Below are positions 1-9,203 of a DNA stretch of 12,500 bases, piece by piece. Position 1 is the first letter of the stretch, and every line of letters begins with the position of its first letter. Origin of the DNA: Chromera velia (Eukaryota; Sar; Chromeraceae); contig JAHBMJ010001280.1 in NCBI GenBank assembly GCA_018398765.1, positions 1-12,500 on the forward strand. Direction: 5' to 3'. Under the pieces are notes generated by a model. It worked only from the letters and a program-made list of their open reading frames with translations. It ran no database searches and was not told the DNA's origin. Made by a program: the position numbers and the translations under genes.

Positions 1-126
1 ACAGGCGCCAGTACTCCCCCCCCGCAGACATCAGAGACAGAGACAGGCGCCACCACTCCCCCCCTGCAGACATCAGAGACAGAGACAGGCGCCAGTACTC
101 GCCCCCTACAGAGGCCAGAGACAGAA
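1..126 (+). repeat. In-frame 42-bp tandem repeat
   Basis: Three consecutive 42-bp units (1-42, 43-84, 85-126) are followed by a decayed fourth beginning ACAGATACAGG. Each unit is exactly 14 codons and reads TGASTPPPQTSETE, TGATTPPLQTSETE or TGASTRPLQRPETE. Because the period is a multiple of three, the frame of the SPOC gene stays open. The array runs off the window start, so the copy number is unknown. The peptide is Pro/Thr/Ser/Glu-rich and probably disordered. The third unit has diverged more than the first two. Confidence 0.9.
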
Positions 127-628
127 ACAGATACAGGGACCCCCGTGCCGGTTCGAGAAGCCGGACCCCTCCACGCGGGGTATTTTGTGATCTTCGAAAG
201 CAGCAAAAGATCTTCTGCCGGGCGGTGGGGTCAATTGTCGTTGGAGATCCTCTTCAGACCCCGTCAGTCAGTCGAGAAATACTTACAGACCCCAGACAGC
301 AGGGAGGAAGGAAGGAAGGAGCGTGTGACACTCCGAATGAACATTGGATGCATCGATAGGCGGCATGCAAATATGAATATCTGCACACACATTCATGTGC
401 AAGAAAATCAGGACAGAAGCACTTCCTCACGTGACTGAGAAAAAAGAAGTTAAGGGAGGTGTCTTTCTCTCGTTCCGTTTCTGTTTTTCGGCTGGCTGTA
501 AGAGTCTCTGTTCTGCCTTTCGATTATGTGCCACTCTTATCGTCTTGGCTGTATGTTCCTGCAGGGCCGGCCCATGTGAGTGAATGCATGCAAAGACTGG
601 CGATGTGCAGGGATCCGTACTACTAGTA

Positions 629-665
<37 letters not shown>

Positions 666-1382
666 ATTTGCTTGACCCGGCCCTGTGCAGAGCCCGTACC
701 CTGGACGTTACGAGCAGAGCGACACGACCCTGGCTGGAAAAGGCAGCGGCGGGACCCGGAAAGCGTGTGATCTGGAAACTTGCTCCAGGTAGAGGACAGA
801 AGGGGAAGGGGTAAACGTGTCAGTTGGTGGAGACGTGGAAACGCGTGGAAAAAGAATCAGCCACTCTTACTGTCTGTATTCTGTCATATTTGGCCGTGCA
901 CTCTGCATTTTGCCTCCTTGACTCTCACGTTGCCTCTGTGACTCGATCCGTCCTTTTTTTTATTTTACCTTTCGTGTGAATTAGTTGCCTCTTTGCTGCG
1001 TTCCGTTGCCCGACCGGATACGGTGTTTGCACTTGGGTTCTTTCTTGCTTCTTTCTTTCCTTTTGCTTCTCTACCTGCAGTTTCTGAAGCCGACGAGGCA
1101 GGATTCAACGAATTTGTGGCCTACTTTGAGGAGAAGGAGAGAGTAGGACTCATTGAGGTCGGTCAGGCAGGCCGGCTTTCTTTTGGGATGAGTCTTTTTT
1201 TCTTCCGTGCAGGCCCTTCTACGGAATCAGAGAAAACTGCCCAGAAAAGGTGCACTGTTGTGCCTCTCTGCCCAACGAACGCGATGCTCTATGACCTAGT
1301 CTATGACTGCGTCATCATCTTTGGAAGTTCTTGTGAAAGAAAAGGGGTGGGGTCGAACCATGCAGCTCATATCAGTCAGTGA
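1..1382 (+). CDS. SPOC-domain-like protein, 3' part of gene (5' end outside window)
   Basis: Proposed exons are <1-262, 565-616, 691-788, 1081-1161 and 1213-1382, with intron phases 1, 2, 1, 1. Together they encode 220 residues and a TGA stop at 1380-1382. Visible residues 1-42 are three 14-residue repeats. A Pro/Thr/Arg-rich stretch follows, with a GRWGQLS segment near residue 75 that may be the first SPOC strand. From residue 89 the order matches a SPOC domain: PAHVSECMQRL, then RVIWKLAP, then an acidic linker, then FNEFVAYFEEKERVGLIEV (compare FPA, where the segment ends in SSKDRAGVAKL), then TVVPLCP and CVIIFG as the last strands. SPOC modules at the C-terminus of SPEN, RBM15 and FPA proteins bind phosphorylated partners and recruit chromatin or RNA 3'-end factors; that role is inferred here. 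The region between the first strand and PAHVSEC is shorter than in known SPOC domains, so the first donor is the weakest junction. Donors at 323 (GTGTGA) or 431 (GTGACT) keep the same phase. No RRM is visible in this part. Confidence 0.6.
634..664. repeat. (GT)n microsatellite in SPOC-gene intron 2
   Basis: About 15 uninterrupted GT units fill much of the 74-nt intron 617-690, between the donor GTACTA and the acceptor CTGTGCAG. Confidence 0.9.
1162..1212 (+). other. Short 51-nt intron in SPOC region
   Basis: The donor is GTCAGG at 1162 and the acceptor is CGTGCAG ending at 1212, after a T-rich tract. Splicing joins a Val-Gly end to Gly-Pro-Ser in phase 1. The length is a multiple of three and the intron carries no stop in the exon frame, so the unspliced message also reads through to the same TGA. 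I prefer splicing because of the pyrimidine tract and because the acceptor matches the window's TGCAG consensus. An alternative donor at 1158 (GTCGGT) would be phase 0 and give a shorter, different tail that stops about 84 nt after the acceptor. Confidence 0.5.
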
Positions 1383-1423
1383 GGGTGTTCTTTGAGCTTT
1401 GCTTTGTGTACAATGATGCATGC

Positions 1424-1429
1424 ATTAAA
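1424..1429 (+). promoter_or_regulatory. Possible poly(A) signal ATTAAA for the SPOC gene
   Basis: ATTAAA lies about 42 nt past the TGA of the SPOC gene. It is the common variant hexamer in animals; whether this organism uses it is unknown. Confidence 0.3.
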
Positions 1430-1620
1430 ATTTTATCGATGTACGTATTTAGGCGTGCCTGCTGCGTCACTCAATCAACCAGTCCGTGAGTCGACGTGTG
1501 GGCGGCTCAAAAGGACCAAAAAAGCCCTTGCTACTTGCGGTGGTCTGTCCGTGTGGCTTGCTTATCTGATGATTCCCTTTTCACCCGGAGCGTTTCTCAT
1601 CTGTCAATCTGTCGATCGCT

Positions 1621-1642
1621 CTGTCTGTCTGTCTGTCTGTCT
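1621..1642. repeat. (CTGT)n microsatellite
   Basis: Five CTGT units plus a partial one. Similar CTGT/CAGA or GTCA tracts recur in introns at 5566-5592 and 8451-8465, which points to one repeat type scattered over non-coding DNA in this genome. Confidence 0.85.
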
Positions 1643-2759
1643 AGCTATCTACATTAAGAGAATGAGGGTTGAGAAGTCTGATTTCTCTGTTGCCGTGCGC
1701 TTGTCGTTACCTTTGTGTTTTTCTTTCTTTTGTATACCTCACTCTTTTGTGTCGTTACCTTTGTATTGCCTCACTCTTTTCCCTCCCTCCGTGCACCTCT
1801 TTTTCTTTGCTTTCTTTGACTCCTCTTTTGTGTACCTCGCTTGAGTGATGCATGCGGGTGAACGTGGATGACTCGCGGTATCTCCACGTCTTGATCGTTG
1901 AGCATGATTGACTGAATGAATAGCTGACGGATACAAATCGATCGATCGATTCCTTCCACCTTCCTCCGCGCCCCTATCGCTGTGTGTTTGAACTTTCCTT
2001 CTGTATGCAAGACAGTAGTATTGTCACTCCTTCCTTCCATCTTTCTTTCGTCCCAGCATCGGATTCCTATTCCCTTCATCCCTCCCTTTTTCATATGAAT
2101 GAATTAAGCTGAAGGAACCAGTCACTGACTGACAATGCTTGGACAAGCAGGCAGGCAGGGGGGAGGGTTGGTCACAGAAGTTTCAAACAGAAGAAACTTA
2201 AATTTAAGGCATATAATGTCTGGGCGAGCAATCGGCTTGTCATAGGCAGAAGGAAAGATAAAACTGACGGCGTTTGGTGAAAAGACCGATCGCGTACCGC
2301 TGCCTAAGGAAAAGAAAAGAAAGGAGAACACCTGTCTTTGTAGGATGGATGGAAGAGTTTGTAATTCACTCATTCTTCGTCGGACTTATTGTCGGGGGGG
2401 CGACAAAGGACAAGAAAGCACAGTGAGGAGTTTGTCTGTCTCCCTTACGGCAAGCAAGCATCCAAAGGTCTTTTTGTCGCATAATTGCCCTCAGCCTTTC
2501 TCTGTTCTCCCCTTCCCTTTTTCTCAGTAGGTAAAAAGGCACCATGCCCATCGAATGAAGGTGCGTTGGACAACATAGAACAGGAGTAGAGGAGGATACG
2601 TGGGAAGAGGGGCAGGTAGTGAAGGCTGGGGGGTAGTGGAAAAAAAGGAAGGAACAGAGATAGCTACCCTGCTTGCCGACCTCGGAGCTCTCTCTTCGAT
2701 GTATAAAAGACAGAAAAAAAATTGATCAGTCGATATCCTTTGAGACTACAATCCCACGC

Positions 2760-3440
2760 CTCGACCATTTAATCTATTTCCCTTTAGATTTTCCCTCAGT
2801 TTCTGCAGTTGGAAGTACAAGTTCTTAATTGCCTGTGCCCCATCGATTGGCTGTATATGGATAAAGCAGTAACAGAGAACGTTCTTCTGCTAATTGTACG
2901 TTCAACATTGATTTTATTTTTGAACTTTGAGTTCATGTAAGAGTTACTGGCATTACGTTTTATTCAGTATATATTTTTTAGAGTAAGATAACATTAGAGA
3001 TAACATTTATTTCGAGTTTGGTGGATTATATGTAGGAATGTTGCTAGAAACGGTGAGCTAACAGTACTAATTTAAAAATAATTTTTAATAATGTTTTGCA
3101 AAATTTTCAATTTTTTATTGTATAAAAATTTGATCTTTTGGGGGTATTTGGGGGCTTCCACGGGGGCTCAAACTTACCTAAATTTAGTCACTTAATTTTG
3201 CTTCTATATCTCTTTTGCTGCGCCCTACTGCACCCCGGCCGGCATAAAGTATAAAAAAATATTATGTTTTTTTTTGTCGTTATTCTGAATCCATAGTTTT
3301 TTTTTTAAAGAATATTTAAGAAGGTTTTTTTTTTTTTGGAAAAGATTTTTTGTTTGTGCGGTAGAACCTCCCTGAACCCCCCCTCCCTGAACCTGAGTGC
3401 CACTGTACCACTTGAAAAAAAATGATCAAGATTGATCTCT
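2760..3440. other. Low-GC block upstream of the synthetase gene
   Basis: A and T dominate, in contrast to the GC-richer flanks. The block holds long T runs (around 3268-3280, 3297-3307 and 3324-3338), three runs of five G at 3140-3166, and a 12-bp direct repeat CCTCCCTGAACC at 3367-3378 and 3382-3393. No terminal inverted repeats, target duplications or transposase-like reading frame were recognised, so a mobile-element origin is only a possibility. Confidence 0.5.
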
Positions 3441-3465
3441 ATATCTGCGGCATCGTTTTTCAAGA

Positions 3466-3494
3466 GACCGTCCACGCCTGCGGCGCAGACGGTC
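3466..3494. promoter_or_regulatory. Perfectly symmetric hairpin upstream of ArgRS
   Basis: GACCGTC (3466-3472) pairs with GACGGTC (3488-3494). Inside it, after a CA/CA internal loop, CGCC (3475-3478) pairs with GGCG (3482-3485) around a TGC loop. This gives 11 base pairs in 29 nt. It lies about 310 nt before the synthetase start codon. It could be a cruciform or protein-binding site in the promoter; function is unknown. Confidence 0.45.
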
Positions 3495-3503
3495 AAGACC
3501 AGC

Positions 3504-3516
3504 CGCGCGCGCGCGC
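3504..3516. repeat. Alternating CG tract
   Basis: CGCGCGCGCGCGC, a sequence type able to adopt Z-DNA, ten bases after the hairpin and about 290 nt upstream of the synthetase start. It may be part of a GC-rich promoter segment. Confidence 0.6.
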
Positions 3517-3549
3517 CCACTCCGCGAAGGAACTGCAGAATGCCGGGGC

Positions 3550-3744
3550 ATGCACCTGCCCAAAATTCAGTTAGAGACGGCAAAACGGTTCCGCGCTAAA
3601 GGCAAGAGGTCGTTGGGAGGAGGTGCACGGAGCAAGCAGCAGCGAAGAGAACATTATCAGGTGTTGCAGAGTTTCAAGACGTGCTCCCCCCTTGCCTTGA
3701 TCACTTATTGGGATTCTCGAACACACAGTACCACTGCTCTCTGA
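3550..3744 (+). other. Possible upstream ORF in the ArgRS leader
   Basis: ATG at 3550 opens a 64-codon frame closed by TGA at 3742-3744, before the synthetase ATG. The product is basic and resembles no family I know. It is a uORF only if transcription starts upstream of 3550. Between 3553 and 3802 there is no other ATG, so a transcript starting after 3552 would have 3803 as its first AUG. Confidence 0.2.
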
Positions 3745-3802
3745 GTGTGCATCCGAGTGCGCACGTTTCTTTTGTTTGAACGTTCTTATCCACGAGACGA
3801 CA

Positions 3803-6398
3803 ATGAAGTCGTGCCAGCAGCATGTGGAGGGCCTCTTCAAGGCAGCTGCCCGAAAGGCCTTTCCCTCCATATCACACGAACCCAGGATCACTCCCTCAAA
3901 CCCCAAGTTCGGAGACTACCAGTGCAGTTCAGCCATGTCACTCTTCAAACAGTTTGGCTCGGCCCTGGGTGCAGACAGCCCGATGAAGGTGGGAGAGAAG
4001 CTCAAGGAAAACCTCCCAAAGGACCCGGCACTTCAAGACGTGATCGTTGCGCCTGCTGGCTTTGTGACTGTGCGTTTGAGCAATGAGTGGCTGTCCCAGC
4101 AGCTTCAGGAGGTGATCAGGCACGGGGTCTCTTTCAAGGATCAGACGGTCAAGAGGGTCGTGGTCGACTTCTCTTCTCCCAATATCGCAAAGGAAATGCA
4201 TGTCGGACATCTGCGTTCCACCATCATTGGAGAGGCCACCAGTCGGATTTTGGAATTTGCGGGGCATGAGGTCAGCCTGGCCGTCCTTTGGTTTCTCTTT
4301 CGACTCTTCAGAGGAGGAGACGGCATGTCGTCCTCCATCCGTCATGAGCACCCTGTGGCTTCACTTCACAAACTGGTGCTGTGTTTGTCCGTCCTTCCCT
4401 GTTCCTCTCCCGCCCTCGAGTCCTCTGTCTTCCCTCTTCTCTTCCTCACTTTCGCACCCAGCAAAGCGGAATGACTCACTGTGTAGTATGTGCGTGCCTT
4501 CTAATCTCTGGCAGGTGCACCGTCTGAACCACGTGGGTGACTGGGGTACCCAATTCGGTATGTTGATCGAATTCATGAGGGAGGCCTTCCCGACATTCCA
4601 ACAGGAGGTCCCGAACATCAGCGATTTGCAGGGGTTCTACAAACAGGCAAAGGCAAGGTGGGTTGGTGTGTTACCTGGCTGTCGGGTGGCCGAGTGGCAT
4701 TTTTTTGTTTTGGAGAGTGGATCGTTAGTCTTTACTACCTGCAGATGACGTCACCCGATCCATGCGCCCTTTAGATGCCCTTCTCTTTACAACTCATGAG
4801 GGACTTTTTTTTGTCGAGAGCGCCCCTTCTCTCTTTCTTTCTCTACCAGGTTCTCTCTTCTCCCACCACCCCTCTCCTCCCCTCCATCTTCGTTGTGTTC
4901 TCATGTGTGATTGCGTTTATCCTGGTTCGCCTGCAACGGCCCCTTCATGCATGCAGATTCGACCAGGACGCAGAATTCAAAACTCGGGCACAAAAAATGG
5001 TCGTCGCTCTGCAGGTCGGTCTGTCGTGTCAGTTTCAGTCTTCCTCCTGACTTCCTTGTTCCTTTCCTTCTCTCCTCTTCGTTCCTCGACGGTTGGAATG
5101 GTGCAGAGAAAGAAGGAAAAACTGGTATGCGTTTTTTGGAGTCCTTTCCTGTGTGACTTTCGATGTGTCGTTTCTGGGCCTCTTTGTCTCCTCGCACCCT
5201 CCTTTCTGACACGCACGTTTCTGTCCCTTGTCTGCGTGCAGTCTGGTGACGACTTCGCCCGCCAAGCCTGGCAGCTTTTGTGCGAGATCTCTCGCCGTGA
5301 ATTCAAGAAAATTTATGACAGACTCGATGTGACTCTCGAAGAACGAGGTCAGTCTGTGAGGCAGGCAGAAGGGGGGAATTGGAGAGATGGGAGGGTGTCG
5401 GTAGAGGTGCAAGAATACGTGCGGGACGGGGGGGAAGTGAGAGCTGCTTCATTGAAAAAACATTCACTGGCTGGCCTGTCTTTCTGTCTATCTGCGTGTC
5501 CGTCTGACAGATTGACAGAAAAAAGAAGGACAAAGCAAAAAGAGAGCTTATATGGTCTGTGAGCCAGTCAGTCAGTCAGTCTGTCTTTTTCACTGTCTGT
5601 CTGTCCTCTGTCCACGTCTGCCCTTCTGCACTGCGCATCCACTCGCTGCTCTCTCTCTCGGTGTGTGTGGGTGTGTGCAGGAGAATCGTTCTACAACGAA
5701 ATGATTTCCTCCCTAGTGAAAGAATTGGAGGAGAGGGGAATCATCGTGAAGGCAAACGGTAAGGGGGGGGGAAGAGGGAAGAGGGGGCAGATAGATGGAG
5801 AGAGGCAAAGTGAAAGAGAGCCCCTCGAGTCTTATGTGCAAATCGATCGAGAGGGAAGAAGGGTGCAGGTGGAGATTGGGTTGAAGAGCATCCTCGTTCC
5901 TCAATCGTCTCCTTTCTTTCTTTACGGCTCTGAAAGAGTCTTTTCACTCTTCCAACCGCATCATTTCTCTGCATCTATCCTTGGACCTCTTCTTTCGTCC
6001 GTCTTTTTTCTCGCAGGTGCGATGCTCTTCTGGACGACTGTGTCTGAGATTCCCCTCATTGCCGTGAAGACAGACGGGGGCTTCGGATATGACTCCACGG
6101 ACTTGGCTGCGATCTTCCATCGGTCGGTCTGTTTCTAGTACATACGGAAACAAGTGTGCTTGAAAAAATACGGATCTTTACCGTAGAGTGCGTCGGCTCG
6201 TATGTCACGGATTCTACAAGTATTGAGCAGTCCTCCCATGTGGGGAAAGAGGAGGGTCTTATGCAGTGCTTGCAAGAAAAGTTTTTCCTTTTGTTGAATT
6301 CGGAGAAGGAAAATCACAGAACTGGGTCTGGTAGAACAGGTCGAGGATCCTGTGGAGAAAGTGAACTCATCTCATGACCTCAATGTTCCTGTGTGTGT

Positions 6399-6435
<37 letters not shown>

Positions 6436-9045
6436 TTGTGTGTGATGCGAGCCGACTGGCTCATCTACATCACAGACTTGGGGCAGCAGGACCACTTCCA
6501 CATGATCTTCGACGCTGCTCGACTTGCAGGTGAGAGAAAACAAAAGGGGGCGAGGAGAGAAGGAAGGAAAAAGCACTAGGGGCAGCCAGAGCAGGAGAAA
6601 ATTTACCACTTTCATTCTGTTTGCTTCCAAGAAAGCAGCTCGGCGTACCTTGACTCATGTTATCACTTTATGCAGTCCTGTTTTGCCCTCTGTGTGCCTC
6701 TGGTCTCCTCGACTCTGTCTCTTTCTCTGTATTGGCTTTTCCACTGTGGGTGCCTCTCTGCAGGATGGCATCGTCCTGCTGGACCTGTTGCGGGTTCAAA
6801 GGGGGACGACGCTTCGGCTTCTGCTGCTGCCTCTAGTGCGCCTGCGGAGAAGGAGAAGGGGAAAGGGAAGGGAGACAAGGAGAAAGAGAAAGAGAAGGAG
6901 CCAAAGGCGAAGGACGAGAAAGACGACGACGAGGAAGGAGAGGACGACGCAGGTGCAGCAGCTGCAGCAGGGAGCAAGAAGGTGATTCCCTCGATGTCCC
7001 CCTCAGAGTACGGGAAGGGGTCAACGCGACTCGACCACATGGGACACGGGCTGGTGCAGGGAGACGATGGGAAGAAATTCAAGACACGGTCTGTTTGTGC
7101 AACAGCTGGCAAGGGGAGTGGGGTAGTGACAGTGATGCACAGAGATCTTGTAGGGTGCAAAACGTGAATTAGCAAAGACTCTTTCTTCATTCCCGTGTCC
7201 TGCTCCGTCAGTTCCCAGGGGGGAATGAAATTTCGACAAGTTCTGCTCCCTTCTTTTCTTTCGTTCTGTCCGGATGAAAGAAAGAAATTTGGGTTTCCTT
7301 TTTCTGCACTGTCTGCAGATCCGGAGAGGTGGTGAAGCTTGTTGAGCTGTTGGACGAGGGAGCCCGCAGAGCCGAGGCCGAGCTACGAAAACGCCGCCTG
7401 GACATTCTGGAGAAGGCGGGCGAGAAGAGAGACCTGACGGCAGAGGAGGAAAAGGAGATCAAGGAGGCGGCTCCAAAAATTGGGTCAGTAAAGAAGTGTT
7501 GAGGGTTGGGTTAGACGGTTTCTTTCTGAGTGAATTAATGTTTGCTGCTCAAATGAACCGACAATGAGGAAGACAGGAAAACTGAAGGAGAGAGAGAGAA
7601 TCTTGTGAGGTCTGTCCTTTTCATCTCACTGACTTGCTTCTCCCTCCGGTGTGCGTGGATGCAGCTACGCAGCCGTGCGTTACTTCGACCTCCGTCAGAA
7701 CCGCACGAACTCGTATGTCTTCTCCTTTGACCGGATGCTGGAGAACAAGGGCAACACAGCGGTCTACATGCTGTACGCTTACGCACGCATCTGCCAGGTC
7801 AGTCGTTTGGATCCTTGACTGAGTGGCTCATGGCTCAGTGCATTAAGCGTCGGGAAAGGGGGGGGATCGATCTGTCGAGTTTTGCTTGGCAGTGAGTATC
7901 TCGAGACAGGTGGAATTTATTTTGCATCTCTAATTCCATCCACTCCTCTTTTCAGCCGTCGATTGAGAGACTCAGTGAGAATGCGTCTGCCTGTTGACAC
8001 TGTGTACACCTATCTGCGTCTCTGCGTCCGTCTCCGTTCCAGTTGAATGGGTAGGTTGATCCCTCATGGTTGCATCTATCCATCCATAAGAGGTTATTTT
8101 GCATGCGATTTTGCCCTTGCAGATCATGGTGAAGGCAGGCAGTCAAGGGAAGGAGGTGGACACCTCTATGGCATCCGAACTGACGGTGGGCATCGACAAG
8201 GACAAGGCCTCCTCCGTGGCATGCGAGAGAGAGCTTGCTCTGGCCATCCTCAGGTTTCCTGACGTCATGACTGCAATCCTGGAGGACCTCCACATCCACA
8301 GACTGGCAGAGTACATGTACGACCTCTCCGGGAAGTTCAGCAACTTCTACAATAACGATGACTGCAAGTCAGTTGAAAGGGATTTGGTGATGGACAGACT
8401 ATATCGTCTTTTCCTTCCTTTTCTCTTATTTTCTTGGAGATGGACAGAGAGACAGACAGACAGACAACCACACACAGCGAGGGGTGCTGAAACAGAAGCG
8501 CAGGAATACAGAAGAGGAAGCGACTGATTGGAAGAAAACTTTCTATTTGTGCGGAAGTGGAACGGCGTTTGAGGGTGAGGGTGAGGGTCCAGTGTCACAT
8601 GCAGGGGTTCAGTGCCGCCCCGGCGGGCCACCATGGCTCTCTTGCGACACCTGCGCACTTCCAAGACGTTTGTGCCGTTTTCATGTACTGCTTCCTTTTT
8701 TGGCTTCCTGGACGCGATTCAGTCCCTGTGACTTCAAGTCTGGTTGCCTGCATGCCTGTTATACAGGGGTGGTGGGCGGGGGGAGTGCGCACGAGAAGAA
8801 GATCGACGTCGTGAGGCTCCGAAATGGAAGTGGATATTTGTAAATCTGTGAAATAAAGGACAAAAACAGACACGCTGCAGTCTGTCTTTCTGGAAAGAGA
8901 ACGAAGCCCTGTCTTTCTGTCTGCTTGCAGAGTTGTGGGATCGGGTCAATTCGAGGCGTCTCGTTTGTTGATGTGCTTGGTCACTCAACAGACGTTGCAC
9001 ACGTGCTTCTCTCTTCTCGGCATCTCGCCCCTCTCCAGGATCTGA
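3803..9045 (+). CDS. ArgRS: Arginyl-tRNA synthetase, cytosolic type (12 exons)
   Basis: Class Ia synthetase charging tRNA-Arg with arginine. Exons: 3803-4270, 4515-4657, 4957-5014, 5242-5347, 5681-5758, 6017-6122, 6435-6529, 6764-7088, 7319-7483, 7665-7797, 8123-8367, 8931-9045. Intron phases are 0,2,0,1,1,2,1,2,2,0,2 and every junction keeps frame, giving 678 residues. The N-terminal Add-1 domain carries [11 protein letters not shown]. The [20 protein letters not shown] block holds the HIGH-type motif HVGH at 133-136. [29 protein letters not shown] and KKFKTRSGE (about 455-463, the KMSKS-equivalent loop) follow. [23 protein letters not shown] begins the DALR anticodon-binding domain, and the chain ends GISPLSRI. 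The blocks closely match animal cytosolic ArgRS, but the metazoan leucine-zipper extension is absent. ATG 3803 (context ACAATG) is the first in-frame ATG after a TGA at 3698-3700 and begins right at Add-1. No targeting peptide is seen. Odd feature: a charged insert at residues 355-438. Confidence 0.97.
6391..6431. repeat. (GT)n tract abutting the exon 7 acceptor
   Basis: Forty-one nt of GT with a single TA interruption run directly into GCAG at 6431-6434. The usual pyrimidine tract of intron 6 is thus replaced by a polymorphism-prone GT repeat. Intron 4 ends similarly (GTGTGTGTGGGTGTGTGCAG, to 5680). Confidence 0.9.
6772..7023 (+). other. Low-complexity charged insert inside ArgRS exon 8
   Basis: Codes residues 355-438, between AARLAGWH and TRLDHMGHG. 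In human ArgRS only a few residues separate these blocks. The insert has an Ala/Ser part, then a Lys/Glu/Gly/Asp core at about 380-413 with KEKEKEKE and DDDEEGEDD, then an Ala-rich stretch and a Ser/Pro/Lys end. The frame is open throughout and the DNA is purine-rich, unlike the pyrimidine-rich introns. It keeps phase between acceptor 6763 and donor 7088, so it is read as coding. It is probably a disordered surface loop near the active-site loop. Confidence 0.8.
8852..8857 (+). promoter_or_regulatory. AATAAA in the last ArgRS intron
   Basis: The hexamer lies in intron 11 (8368-8930), the longest intron of the gene at 563 nt. If used, it would remove exon 12 and the last 38 residues or so of the anticodon-binding domain. 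There is no evidence that it is used. Confidence 0.2.
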
Positions 9046-9197
9046 TCGGTGGATGAACTACGAGTTTTTTTGCGAAATGACAGTTGATTTGCTGCCGTAG
9101 CCACACCAATGTCTGTCACGACATTCACTGCAGACAGGATTCGACTACGACTAGATCTGATGGTCCGAGTCCGAAAGAGACAAGAAATTAAATGTTC

Positions 9198-9203
9198 AAT
9201 AAA
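9198..9203 (+). promoter_or_regulatory. Poly(A) signal AATAAA of ArgRS
   Basis: Canonical hexamer about 150 nt after the TGA of the synthetase, just before the sequence becomes AT-rich. It is the first AATAAA found downstream of the stop on this strand. Confidence 0.45.

Larger units (their letters stand above)
1383..3549. other. Intergenic spacer, no supported gene
   Basis: I find no exon with recognisable protein similarity on either strand. The first part (to about 2690) is pyrimidine-rich and has microsatellites: CTGT at 1621-1642, ATCG near 1937-1950, and an imperfect repeat containing GTCGTTACCTTTGT at 1703 and again at 1751. Reading frames here run only through T/C-rich sequence and carry no motif. 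A TATAAAA box-like string sits at 2702-2708, but no transcript can be assigned to it. The rest is the low-GC block and the GC-rich segment listed separately. Confidence 0.6.

Noticed and set aside
1219-1299. A frame after acceptor 1212 reading FYGIRENCPEKVHCC
   Set aside because: It looks protein-like, but no GT donor in exon 4 gives the phase 2 it needs. The phase-1 join instead yields the expected final SPOC strands.
1392-1844. 150-codon plus-strand frame
   Set aside because: It runs through T/C-rich microsatellite and spacer sequence, giving Ser/Phe/Cys/Leu-rich nonsense with no domain.
3172-3232. ACTTACCT followed about 55 nt later by ACTGCACCCC, recalling the 5' end and stem-loop II loop of U1 snRNA
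   Set aside because: The sequence between is AU-rich and forms no GC stem I, no stem-loop II arms or Sm site follow in the right places, and ACTTACCT would not explain the GTCAGT donors.
3305-3583. Minus-strand 92-codon frame (MPSLTEFWAGACPG...)
   Set aside because: It spans the hairpin, the CG tract and a poly-A end, with no recognisable domain. It may be chance or a decayed fragment.
4762-5562. 266-codon plus-strand frame
   Set aside because: It reads through introns 2-4 of ArgRS and matches the protein only where it overlaps exon 4.
6663-7190. 175-codon minus-strand Ser/Phe/Pro-rich frame
   Set aside because: It is the antisense shadow of the Lys/Glu-rich insert in ArgRS exon 8.
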